NCBI GenBank assembly: GCA_036244855.1 | Contig: BQKZ01000267.1 | Span: 82,845-146,844, forward strand | Reading direction: 5' to 3' | Source: Temnopleurus reevesii | Taxonomy: Eukaryota > Echinodermata > Echinoidea > Temnopleuroida > Temnopleuridae | Length of the DNA: 64,000 nt | Shown here: positions 11,290-20,791 of the stretch, piece after piece | Numbering within the stretch: the first letter of the stretch is position 1 | Layout: every line of letters begins with the position of its first letter | The notes under the pieces: model-generated | Seen by the model: only the letters and a program-made list of their open reading frames with translations | Told to the model about the DNA's origin: nothing | Databases searched by the model: none | Translations under genes and position numbers: made by a program

Positions 11290-11445
11290 ATACTACGGCT
11301 ACTACTACTTATACTGCTGCTGCTGCTAGTACTACTACTACTACTACTACTACTTCTACTACTACTTCTACTACTACTACTACTACTACTACTACTAGCA
11401 CTACTACTACTACTTCTAGTATTACTTCTACTACTACTATTCTTT

Positions 11446-11508
<63 letters not shown>

Positions 11509-11556
11509 GCACTACTACTACTACTTCTAGTACTAGTTCTACTACTACTATTCTTT

Positions 11557-11619
<63 letters not shown>

Positions 11620-11667
11620 GCACTACTACTACTACTTCTAGTACTAGTTCTACTACTACTATTCTTT

Positions 11668-11730
<63 letters not shown>

Positions 11731-11790
11731 GCACTACTACTACTACTTCTAGTACTAGTTCTACTACTACTATTCTTTATACTACTACTG

Positions 11791-11830
<40 letters not shown>

Positions 11831-11842
11831 TACTATTTCAGT
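11290..11842. repeat. (TAC)n tract with 111-bp higher-order units
   Basis: About 550 bp of ACT triplets. Within it AGCACTACT recurs at 11,397, 11,508, 11,619 and 11,730, and TCTTTATA at 11,441, 11,552, 11,663 and 11,774: four copies at exactly 111 bp (37 triplets). The first differs from the others (CTAGTATTACTTCT versus CTAGTACTAGTTCT). Frames read poly-Thr or poly-Leu and are not genes. The constant length of the pure triplet run in each unit shows block duplication, not simple slippage. Confidence 0.95.
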
Positions 11843-12594
11843 AAAGCCCAGCAAAATTATTTGGATGCCCAAGAACGATTTATTTTGTTTACTTTTGAAA
11901 CATTTTCATAGAGAAAATAAGACATAGAATGGAGTAAAAAGCCCTAAAACGTCTGATAATGACTTTTCAGCTTAGATTTCGACTGTTTTTTTAGATAACT
12001 TTTACCAGGTGTTTATAAAAAAAGATGACTATTCACGTTTTCCTATACCTTTACTGTGCTTTTGCTTAATTTGAGTGAATGAAAACATATTTTTGTTGTT
12101 GACTAATGTATTTAGAGTGACACATACCCTGAATTCTCAGGTGAAAAAAAAATCACTCTAGTAGAGAAGGATTCATAAACATATTTGATATTTCCTCAGA
12201 AATGGAAAGTTGTTTCATTATGTCATGATTTCTATGATTTCTAATGATTTGGTTGACATCATAATCAAGCACGAAATAAATGTCATTAGAAGAAGCAACA
12301 TGTTAAAAAGAGATGAATTTATTGCAACATAAATGAACGTGTGATCGCTAGGATTTCTTTTTATTGGTTTACAAATTGTCAACAAGATCCTGTAAAAGGT
12401 GTGCGATTAGCGTTACAAACAACATTATGTAACAATTGAAGTAGGAAAATACTAATTATCCCTTGAAATAGCAAAACATCAGGAGACGTTAAACGGTTCG
12501 GAAGTAGAAATCATGTACAAAGTAAAGAAACTAGAACGAAACTGTGAACAACAAAATAAATTGAACTATTTTCCTGACAGTTTAGCACCCGTTA
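11843..12594. other. intergenic, nothing recognised
   Basis: AT-rich unique sequence between the triplet tract and the next foldback element. No ORF over 67 codons. Confidence 0.5.
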
Positions 12595-12910
12595 AGACCG
12601 ACTCACACCTTTGCACTTTCAGCCTGCGTCAGCCCAGAGTTTTGACAATTAAAGAACGCTCCCTTGACTCACAAAGACGCAGGCCGTACTATACGACCGT
12701 AGTACCGTTGGACTAACGTTCGGCGCACGTTCCTTGAGCGCAAGCTGAACATCAGTCCATCGTCTGATCAGCGGATACTGTGCCTTTGGGGAGCGTTCTT
12801 AATTTTCAGAACGCTGGGCCGACGCAGGCTAAAACATGAAGGTGCGAGTCAGCCTTTATGAAGGCTCGATCACACCTCTCTGCTTACAGCCAACGTCTGT
12901 CCAGCGTTCG
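12595..12910. mobile_element. foldback (MITE-like) element
   Basis: The left arm (12,595-12,663, CTCACACCTTTGC.. ending AAGAACGCTCCC) is an imperfect reverse complement of the right arm (12,788-12,855). Pairing is strong in GCCTGCGTC(A/G)GCCCAG and (A)AGAACGCTCCC. A third related segment (about 12,864-12,910, TCGATCACACCTCTCTGC) repeats the left arm in direct orientation, suggesting a second partial copy. Spacer DNA is GC-rich for this window. No transposase frame is seen and the family is not identified. Confidence 0.7.
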
Positions 12911-13510
12911 TGGAATTTGGAAGACGGAGGGATGACGCTTGACTGACGCTGAAGGTGTTCGGCTGGTGCTTGATGTGCACATGCGTGAGCATCTTTGCTA
13001 GGTATGTCTTCGTCCAAGGAGCGTTGGGCACTTGGTATACGTCAAGTCGGCTATAAACGCAAATGTATGATTGTGCCTTGATTTAGACGTTAATGATTCT
13101 GATAATATGATCATAACAAGTTATGACGTATGTTATTTTGGCCTACGTGTTGCACGTGTTTTTCATGGCTCTTCAATAATGTTTTTCTGACCGGATGTAG
13201 ATATAAGAAGATAAATGTCTCGAGGTTAAGGGGTCCAGGATTATGTCAAATGAGATATCGTAAAAAAAAAAATAAGAAAACAAAACAAGAGAAAACTTTC
13301 ATGATTATTTCGTGAATTATCGTTTTTACACCCAACATGAAGAATTTAGTGCGATTGTATAATATATATTGAGATATGTAATGATAACTAAAAAAACCCA
13401 CCACACTTGTAAATTACATTCCGCCGCCAGGCTGAGAAGCCCCCCCAAAAAATATCCCCAATTAAAAAAGAAATGGGGGCCCTTCGACCCCCTCGATCCG
13501 CTTTATACAT
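12911..13510. other. intergenic, nothing recognised
   Basis: Unique sequence with short A-rich runs near 13,262 and a C/G-rich patch at 13,438-13,500. No gene signal. Confidence 0.5.
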
Positions 13511-14102
13511 TGATAGAAGAAGTGGTAGCAGTGGTGGTATAAGTAATAGTAGTAATCACTAGTATAGAAGTACTAGTCGTAGTAGTAGTAGTAATAATGA
13601 TGATGATGATAATGATAATGATAATAATAATGAAAATAATAATGATCATAACAATAACAACAATAACATTAATGATAGTGATGATGATGATGATGATAAT
13701 AATAATAATAATTATAATAAAAATAATTGATAAAATCATACATGTCTCTATATGCACAGACATATCACTGTGCAGTATTAACAGTGTACTAGTAATAACA
13801 ATCATCCCTTTGAATATCATTATCATCATTATTGTCATTATTATCATTATTATTGTTATTATTATTATTATTATTATTATCATTATTATTATTATTATTG
13901 TTATCATCATCATCATCATCATTATTATTATCATTATTATTATTATTATTACTATCACTATTGGAAATAGTAGTAGTAGCTGCAGCAGCTTTAGTATTAT
14001 TATTAGTAGTAGTAGTATCACCTTTTTTCCAATTACTACTGCTACAACTGCTACTGCTGCTGCTACTACAACTACTTCTACTATTACTACAACTTCTTCT
14101 AT
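13511..14102. repeat. palindromic compound triplet-repeat block
   Basis: The left half is (TAG)/(GAT)/(AAT) triplets and the right half (ATT)/(ATC)/(CTA) triplets, so the halves are imperfect reverse complements. Even the outermost words match: ATAGAAGAAG at 13,513 with CTTCTTCTAT ending at 14,102. A non-repeat loop of about 80 bp lies at 13,734-13,812. The mirrored 200-codon ORFs on both strands follow from this symmetry and are not genes. Confidence 0.85.
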
Positions 14103-14540
14103 ACCTCTACACAATATCATTCATACATTTTTGACACTTGTTGCCTTACCCCTCCCCAAGAAGTGCTGGGCAGAGATGGTGGTTTGGCAGCCCCATCCTC
14201 CTCTCCTCAACCATAACTAGAAACATCCTGTGTATGTCCAATGATCTCTAATAACCACGAACGAGGATTAAAGTGTAAAACGTGTTTTTGTGTTAAATAT
14301 TACCGTTATGATAATGAAAAATTGTGCTTCACTCTACCCAGGTGAGGTAAATGAAGACGACACGAAGAAATTCTTTGTTATGCTGAGAATGGCTGCCAGC
14401 TAAAGCCGGATAATAGTGAGTGTAAAACTTTCAGCGTCATGATCACCGATAAGGTGGACCTGTGAGCTATACAAGTAACCACTATTAAAACTAGATTTTC
14501 ATAACCATCGCAATCTATAATTATTCAAAATGTGACAAAA
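14103..14540. other. unique DNA between triplet block and TATA motif
   Basis: Pyrimidine-rich after the repeat, then ordinary AT-rich sequence. No feature beyond the candidate promoter that follows. Confidence 0.4.
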
Positions 14541-14547
14541 TATAAAA
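14541..14547 (+). promoter_or_regulatory. TATA box candidate
   Basis: TATAAAA followed by CCCC, 61 bp before a strongly Kozak-like ATG at 14,602. A start site near 14,570-14,577 would give a 5' UTR of about 30 nt. TATA-like words are common in this composition, so support comes mainly from the ATG and splice donor downstream. Confidence 0.3.
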
Positions 14548-14601
14548 CCCCAGGGGTTGGAGATATTAATAAACGGACGCGAGGTTTGCTATTGGGCAAT
14601 T

Positions 14602-14660
14602 ATGGCCACAGTACAAATGGAACACCACATTTTCGAAGACTGTCGATCAAAGAGCACGAG
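14602..14660 (+). CDS. candidate first coding exon, unknown protein
   Basis: The ATG has A at -3 and G at +4 (AATTATGGCC), a strong animal initiation context. The open frame of 19 codons plus 2 nt ends at GAG|GTATGA, a plausible donor, giving a phase-2 intron. The short peptide (MATVQMEHHIFEDC and a few more) is hydrophilic, without signal peptide or known motif. No downstream exon with a matching phase was found. Confidence 0.22.
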
Positions 14661-15770
14661 GTATGAATGTTTTATATCGTAGAAGTTTCATTCAGATTCG
14701 CTGGATAGATTCGTCTCATCATTTCCATATCTACTTGTCAATATGTTATTCATCACTTTGTCTTTATTAAAACTCATGCCCACAATCGAGCTTTAAGAAT
14801 TGCTTCCACAACAAATTATTTCCTGTATCCTCGCAGCGTTCCATTTGATATCGAGCATCGTGCAGCATCATTTTAGATTAGTGGAGAAGCAATTAGTGAA
14901 TCAACAAGGTTGTTAGTGTTCCCATCAAGAAAACGATTTGGGCAACGTTGAATATTCGTCAAGATGCCATTTCACCATGAATTTATTCTTTTTATCTTGA
15001 ATGGGTAGTCAAACCATATAATTCATAATTGCAAAAATGAAAGTAATTCGAATAGCATATTGAAAAAAAAGAATGTTAAAAATTGGTTGAGAAACGAAGA
15101 AATTAACATTTGCAAATCAGCAACACGGATGACGTTATACATGTTGTTTTTTCTTAATTTCCTCAAAAGATGCATCTATGTTTTATATTGAGAAAAGAAT
15201 ACATGTACCTGCCCAAGGATAGAGAGAATATGAAATTTTTAAGAAAATTGAGAAAAGATGGAATTTTATGTACACGATGAATGGAAAGCTGTGTTGCCGA
15301 TTTGCAGAGCCACTTCACAAGAAATAGTAAATAATTGAAATTTCCTTATTCTTTTTATTCTAATAGCTTAGTATCTGATGTAGACATGGTAGACTTTAAA
15401 TTTAAATATTGAAAACGTTTACAAATTTGGTTTTCAACGGTAGACAAAAACGACCACCCCCCCAAAAAAAACCACCCAGATCAACAAAATGATAATATCA
15501 TTGGCAATCTGCACGAAGAATAATAAACCTTTCTCCCTTCTCAAGCATATCGATGGGGCAATGCAGTATTTGAAATTAATGTGGAGAGGATCCAAGCTTT
15601 GTTTCTCAAATTAGTTAACGACGGAAATTCAGGTTGACGGGCTAGACAACCAAGCTATGACACAATTCATGCATTTCGATGCATTGTTCCAACTGAGTCA
15701 GCCCGCAGACATGGCAGACGTGACTAACTTTCACGTTGATGGTCCTGAACAAAATGCACTGATGATTATG
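14661..15770. other. unique DNA, nothing recognised
   Basis: AT-rich sequence with short A and C runs (C-run near 15,458). The stretch at 15,657-15,765 reads as a hydrophilic open frame (contains HFDALFQLSQ) but runs into the following triplet repeat and has no splice context. Confidence 0.4.
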
Positions 15771-15790
15771 AAAAAGAAGAAGAAGAAGAA

Positions 15791-15826
<36 letters not shown>
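15771..15826. repeat. (AAG)n(ATG)n microsatellite
   Basis: Six or seven AAG triplets followed by about twelve GAT/ATG triplets, with looser GGT/GAC-rich sequence to about 15,905. One frame is acidic (Glu then Asp runs) and open to a TAA near 15,916, but it begins after a stop with no acceptor, so it is not called coding. Confidence 0.9.
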
Positions 15827-15827
<1 letters not shown>

Positions 15828-16191
15828 ATATTAACAATGGTGGTGGTAATGATGGTAATGACCACGACCACGAAGATGGTGATAGTGACGACGAAGACAG
15901 TCATAAACTATGGTAAAGATATATCAGAATAAAACCATCTTCCAAATTTGTATAAAACGTAAAAAGTATATTTCATTTGGCTTCTCTTTTTTCTTCTTCT
16001 GCTCTGGGGCTTCTTTTCCCAGAATTTACCTCACCATATCGACAAAGATAAGAATGAGATCTTCTTCAAATACATGTAGTTTTAAGCATGAATCTATCTA
16101 ATGGAATCCCTGACACAACTCACCAAAGCATGCAGAAGTTTGAAATGCATGGGTGATGCACACCCAAAGAATCCCGAAATGTACAACCTCC

Positions 16192-16283
16192 CCGCCCCTC
16201 CTTCTCCCTTCTTTCTGTCTTCCTTCCTCCTTTTCTCCCTCTTTCTCCCATTCTCTCTCTCCCTCTTTCCCTGTCTATCTCGA
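16192..16283. repeat. CT-rich low-complexity tract
   Basis: CCTTCTCCCTTTCTTTCTG-like polypyrimidine for about 90 bp. Overlapping Ser/Pro/Leu or Arg/Lys/Glu frames are artefacts of it. Confidence 0.85.
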
Positions 16284-16597
16284 TCTTGCCGTCTATTATC
16301 TTCCTTCGCCATGTCACCCATAACGGTGCTCGATAAATAATGAAACAAAAGGTTGTGAAACGGCGCAAACAATAACCAAGCTGCGCTGCGTTGTGTTAAA
16401 TGCTTTGTAGCCGTTCTTTATATACCGATCAGTCTGTCAATCAAAATGCTTGACACGAACCAAAGAAACTCCATTTTTCCACAGTCGCAGTCGAAAGCAT
16501 TATTATCGGTTTCCCAGCATACATTTTGAGTCTTCAATTTTCTAAAATTGGACGTCGATGTCAGAAAATGCACCCTTCATTCATTTGTCAAAATGAC

Positions 16598-16665
16598 ATT
16601 GAAGACGATGATGATCATGAAGTAGATAGAGGTGATGATGATGAGGTTGATAAGGATGATGATGT
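16598..16665. repeat. degenerate GAT-rich triplet tract
   Basis: Imperfect GAT/GAA/GGT triplets. In one plus-strand frame they read as an acidic stretch (IEDDDDHEVDRGDDDEVD) inside a 66-codon ORF with no splice context. A second GATGAT block lies at 16,853-16,900. Confidence 0.8.
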
Positions 16666-16982
16666 TAACGTTCACTTGGCGAGTAGCCAGGGAATTGGCG
16701 GATGTAGGCGCCCTGTGAAAATGTGAAAAAATCGCAAAGAATTGATAAAAAATAATTCGTTGAAAAACGTAGGACGTGCCCCTCCCCCTCTGCAAAAATG
16801 GCGTCCCCTCGTTCAGGCGAAATCCCGCCTGGTGACGATGTATTTCCAAAGATGATGTTGATGATGATGGCAATGGCGATGATAGTGGTAGTGGTAGTGG
16901 TGTGGTGAGATGATACTGCTTGCGAGGGCAATATCCACCTGCTGATACGTTCATGACAACGATCATGACCAGTGAAAACTGA

Positions 16983-16990
16983 TGACGTCA
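16983..16990. promoter_or_regulatory. perfect CRE palindrome TGACGTCA
   Basis: Full 8-bp match to the CREB/ATF consensus in GATGACGTCATGG, about 2.7-3.0 kb upstream of the promoter-like segment at 19.66-19.87 kb. Function is inference. Confidence 0.4.
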
Positions 16991-17213
16991 TGGGTCTATA
17001 ATTGACCATTTGTTATATTAATAACAGTGTTGTGAAATATTACTTTTCTTGCCCATGAATATAATTCCACAGAATATTAACAAAAGGATATCTTCGTAAT
17101 ATACATGTAGAACCCTTATTTGCCTGTTTACATTAATATAAACTTAGTATTTAAAAAAAATGTGAATATTTCACCATAGATATAAGTACAAATGATTCCT
17201 AGTAGTGCACCCC

Positions 17214-17221
17214 TGACGTCA
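17214..17221. promoter_or_regulatory. second perfect CRE palindrome TGACGTCA
   Basis: CCCTGACGTCATCAAAT, 231 bp after the first. Two exact copies of a CpG-containing 8-mer this close are unlikely by chance in AT-rich DNA, though motif identity alone does not prove activity. Confidence 0.4.
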
Positions 17222-19061
17222 TCAAATTCGGGGCATGTCTGAAAATTTTCACTTTTTTATTAATTTCCTCAATTTTTTAAAATTTTGCACATCAATTTTT
17301 CTGCTCCTGTTTGAAAATTATCATTTTGGGGTTGACTCTGCTTTTTTCTCAAAATCTTGGGACTTAATCCTCTGGCCATCTCATTCTTGAATAGACTTAA
17401 CGCGCAACTTGAGTGAGTGCAATATTGAGTCAGCGCCAACTTGAGTTCTGCGGTAGCTCCTCGTTGACTCGCCCACCTGTTGATTCGACTCAATTTCGGA
17501 TGACTCGGTACAAGAGATGGTGGCGGATGACGCCGACGAATACATTTCAGCTCATTATGCAGGGGTTGTACAATTTTATCAATCATTATTTTCCTGGGAC
17601 AATGTGTGAGGAATAACTCATCGAAAGGTGTCACAAGCAACATCCTTAATATATTCTTTTTACAAATTTGCATATTTTGATTCATTTTTATTTGCAATAA
17701 GAATTTATAATTTCACATAACAGTTTATCGTTGACCCTATATTGTCCCTACATCAGATTATGAACATGAAAAAGTTTTAAGGAACTCATTAATAAATAAT
17801 TTTAATAAAATCCACTGGATGTGGAAGTATAGAAATACGAACTGAATACAAACTGAATTCGTAGGTCAAATTAAAATAGCAAGATACCCGGTTTTCAAAA
17901 TTTAATCAAAACGTGAATAGACGTCACATATGAAACAAAATTTTAGCATGAAAATTCATAAAATTAAATTCCGGATGGCAACCTTTTCCCTCTCAACAGC
18001 TTCAAAGGGCGATGACCATAATCATATAGGTTTGGCCCTTTTTCCTTTTCATTTTTTCTTTCAGTTTTAAAGTGAAGCTTGAAAAGTGCTTATAATTTAA
18101 ATGAAATTCCGAGCATCAGAGATCTCTATAAGAAAGTGACCCCATGGTCCCCGCATTAGTACCTTTGTCATGATGTAATTAGTTGTGAGAGTCTGTGTAT
18201 ACACGTGAATTCATGGGGAGGGGTTTGTATCGCGAAATCTTGTAACGGTGACAAACTATTCTTGTTAAAGGGGCAACGAACTTCTTTTTTTTATTGTTGA
18301 AATTTACTGATTATCACAAGTTCTTGAGATCAATGCACAAAGCATCGATGACATGGCATATTAATGATTGAGTTCCTCTGTTGTACTCCTATATGTAATC
18401 AGGGGCAGCTCCCGTAAATTTGGAAGCTGTGTGAGAAGGGGGAATTTATTCTAATGAAGTTTGACGAACAATGAATTAAAAGGAACGATTTTCAACTAGT
18501 AAGCTTCAGAACAACGATTTAAGATTTCTTCTAAAATATCTACATACTTCTGTGGGCGTATCCGGGTTTGACCGGGTGAGGGGGGTTGCGGTGGATTGAT
18601 TGGTGGTGTTACCCGGAAGAATGAGCACAGCCCCCCAACAAAAACCCCTTCCGAACAACAACATAAAATCAACACAAAATTTGTCTTCCAACTGCCCAAC
18701 GAGAGCCCCCGTTGGCATTAACACCTCGTTCCACATATCTGGGATCTAGCCCCCTCCCCCAAATCGCATAGATTTTCCCTCATTCTATTTTTCTTCACAA
18801 TTCCAAAAATGCTATAAATGTGGAGCGATCTTTGATCTATAACATTCGAAATAAAAGGATTTTATGAAGAATTGAAAATTATGACCAAAATAAACTTTAT
18901 CAATACCCATCACATTGACTTTCCAGGTTACATATCAGTCGGTATAACCGGGTCAACGACCATTACAGAGTGAACAGTAGTAGAATTATTCGTCGAAACG
19001 ATCAGAAAATCTTGTTTTAATCTTCTTTTCTTCCCTTTCTATCTCTTTTAATAATCGAAAT

Positions 19062-19064
<3 letters not shown>
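17222..19064. other. intergenic, upstream flank of the main gene
   Basis: Mostly unique AT-rich DNA. A 142-codon minus-strand ORF (17,269-17,697) is the longest non-repetitive frame in the window but resembles no family, and its start context is unremarkable. A C/G-rich patch at 18,540-18,770 (GGGTGAGGGGGGTTGC, CCCCCTCCCCC) may be a transposon relic. No defined element ends were seen. Confidence 0.45.

Positions 19065-19092
<28 letters not shown>
19065..19092. repeat. (TC)n microsatellite
   Basis: Uninterrupted CT dinucleotides for about 28 bp, about 600 bp upstream of the promoter-like region. Confidence 0.95.
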
Positions 19093-19659
19093 GACACTTT
19101 CATAGTTTTTTTTTCATCCTTATCTTGGGATAATTAAATTCCTGTTGAGATTAGTCCCGATGACGTGCTATTGTAGTTTCGACATCCAGTGATTAAGTTG
19201 GGTTTTTTTTTTTTTTATTTAGAGATGTAAAATCTATGTGACAGCCACTTATCACAAAATACATGTCAGAGGACAAAAGAAACAAGAGAATCTCACGAAT
19301 AATGTGGGTAAATCATACTTAAAAGAATGATTACTTGATTAGAAAAAAATAATGGCAATTTTATGCCTATTTCATGTATTTGATTCATGATTTGAATCTT
19401 ACAATTGCATAAATCAATCATAAACAATATGTATGAAACAGTCTAGTCGCATTGCATTATCATGAACCAAGATAAAACAAATATCAGATCCTATGATGAA
19501 TTAGTAAATATTGAATACATAAGGAAAGAGATAAAACGATCTTCATATTCAATACATACTGATATGATTAATTGATTCACATCGAGAAGAAAAGATCTAT
19601 AAATCTCTCTCTAAAACTTCGTATCGAAGTTGTAAACTTGCTGAAGCTAAATAGAAGTG
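19093..19659. other. 5' flank of the promoter
   Basis: AT-rich unique sequence with a T run at 19,204-19,217 and several CATGAT/AATCA words. No feature is supported. Confidence 0.45.
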
Positions 19660-19870
19660 AGTTCCTGATTGGTCGACCGTGCAGAGAGAGGTGTGGTTTC
19701 GAGTGCTCTCGGAGCCGCGCGAAATTTTTGATTGGCACTGTGAGCGGCACAGTTGTAGCCCCGCCCACATCAAACACTGATTTTTCTTTTCTTTATTTTT
19801 CTTTGCCAATTGTAATTTGCTCGAGCGAGAGATACGCATGCTTCAGTTGCACATTGCAAACGCTGCTGTG
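19660..19870 (+). promoter_or_regulatory. TATA-less CCAAT/GC-box promoter
   Basis: CpG-containing island in AT-rich DNA. It holds two inverted CCAAT boxes (ATTGG at 19,668-19,672 and 19,731-19,735, 63 bp apart), a GC box CCCCGCCC at 19,759-19,766, and a forward CCAAT at 19,806-19,810. NF-Y and Sp/KLF binding to these motifs is established for animal promoters generally; binding here is inferred. The start site is probably between about 19,820 and 19,950, upstream of the ATG at 20,071. No TATA motif at a suitable distance was seen. Confidence 0.6.
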
Positions 19871-20053
19871 AGTTAACATGTTACACGACTGTGGAATCTA
19901 ATACTTGCAAATCCTTATTTGGAACTACATGTGAAATTTACAAATCTGTGATATTTTGGAGCTATGATGGTAGATTACCGTGGACAATTTGCTTCGATGT
20001 GATCGTTTGAAACTTGTAAAATTTGTTGCCACGCCGTGCGTGAACAATCGCCA

Positions 20054-20101
20054 ATGTTCGCGTATCCAAAATGCGTTCCCCACTGGAAGTATGGATGTTA
20101 G
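20054..20101 (+). promoter_or_regulatory. upstream ORF overlapping the main start codon
   Basis: An ATG at 20,054 opens a 15-codon frame (starting MFAYPKC) ending in TAG at 20,099-20,101, so it overlaps the main ATG at 20,071 in another frame. Another short uORF begins at 19,964 and ends in the TGA of TCGATGTGATCG near 20,010. If the 5' UTR includes them they would reduce initiation at the main ATG; whether they are transcribed is inferred. Confidence 0.4.
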
Positions 20102-20314
20102 TTTGGATGCTCTGGTCCCAGATTTTGCTGAGCGTTGTTGGAGTGTATGTAGTGGAGGATCCAGTGCCCCTCATCGAAGAAGCAAGCAGGGATAATTTGG
20201 AAGATACTTCAAGAACTGCTTTTGATGCAGAACCTTCTGATAATAGAGGAATCACTGAAACTAACGAAAGAATGGATAATATTGAAGGGCCTATTAGCGG
20301 CATCATCACAAGAG
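20071..20314 (+). CDS. first coding exon of secreted or type I membrane protein
   Basis: The best-supported coding exon in the window. The ATG has A at -3 (CCAAAATGC). Residues 1-81 comprise a short charged head, a hydrophobic core (about residues 8-28, WMLVWMLWSQILLSVVGVYVV) typical of a signal peptide, and an acidic, cysteine-free segment rich in Asp, Glu, Ser and Thr (EDPVPLIEEASRDNLEDT and onward). The frame ends at AGAG|GTGAGT, a full-consensus donor, leaving one nucleotide (phase-1 intron), common after signal-peptide exons of extracellular proteins. A promoter-like segment lies 200-400 bp upstream. The acidic stretch could be a propeptide or a linker. I do not recognise the family. Reading past the donor gives ten further codons before a stop. 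Confidence 0.65.
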
Positions 20315-20774
20315 GTGAGTTTGAGAAAGAAAAACAATTAAAAAGATGAAACCTTTGATCAGAAATCGTTTAAGTTTCATAGGTTTCGAGAATATGATTG
20401 AGGTTTCAATAATTGGGTTACAGAATTGTAATCAGCGGAACTAGTCAACATGGCTCGCGGAGATTAGGCGCACCGCACAGACGATGTGTTGCACTGCCAA
20501 GCTGGAGCGCAATCGTCGTTCACCCAAGGACCAATTGCCGGGATTTTCTTTTCTTTTTTTCTTTTTTGAAGGGGCTTCGCTTCATAAAAAATGAAACGCA
20601 GTGCAAGGCTGTAGATACGATGTTCATACTTCTAAAACCGTACACTTACACCCTGTGGGCATGTAAACAAAGACCAATCCATTGAAGGGTATTCTCATCG
20701 CGTATTCAGAAGCCTTTCAAACACCACTCTTTTCAAATAAAAGTTAAAGAGAAGAAGAGAGGAGGGGAGAAGAA
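20315..20774 (+). other. start of intron 1, CpG-rich 5' part
   Basis: Starts with GTGAGTTTGAG. Between about 20,430 and 20,690 GC and CpG stay raised (GGCTCGCGGAG, GCGCACCGCAC), so the promoter-associated island extends into intron 1. A 90-codon frame here begins at TTG and is not called coding. Confidence 0.5.
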
Positions 20775-20791
20775 GGGGGGGGGGGGGGGGG
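20775..20791. repeat. 17-nt poly-G run
   Basis: Homopolymer of about 17 G after a purine-rich GAGGGGAGAAG lead-in. Length is prone to sequencing error. Confidence 0.85.

Noticed and set aside
11265..11927. 220-codon Thr-rich and 187-codon Leu-rich ORFs
   Set aside because: Simple translations of the ACT triplet tract; no start context, splice sites or non-repeat coding sequence of substance.
13503..14220. Ile/Met-rich ORFs of about 205 codons on both strands
   Set aside because: Produced by the palindromic ATT/GAT repeat block.
15657..15916. Acidic Glu/Asp-run frame across the AAG/GAT repeat
   Set aside because: The acidic frame begins after a TGA with no acceptor before the repeat, and the other open frame reads Lys/Met runs; best explained as microsatellite.
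17269..17697. 142-codon minus-strand ORF, longest non-repetitive frame
   Set aside because: One ORF of this length is expected by chance in a window of this size; no family resemblance, no promoter, no splice context. A proteome search could revive it.
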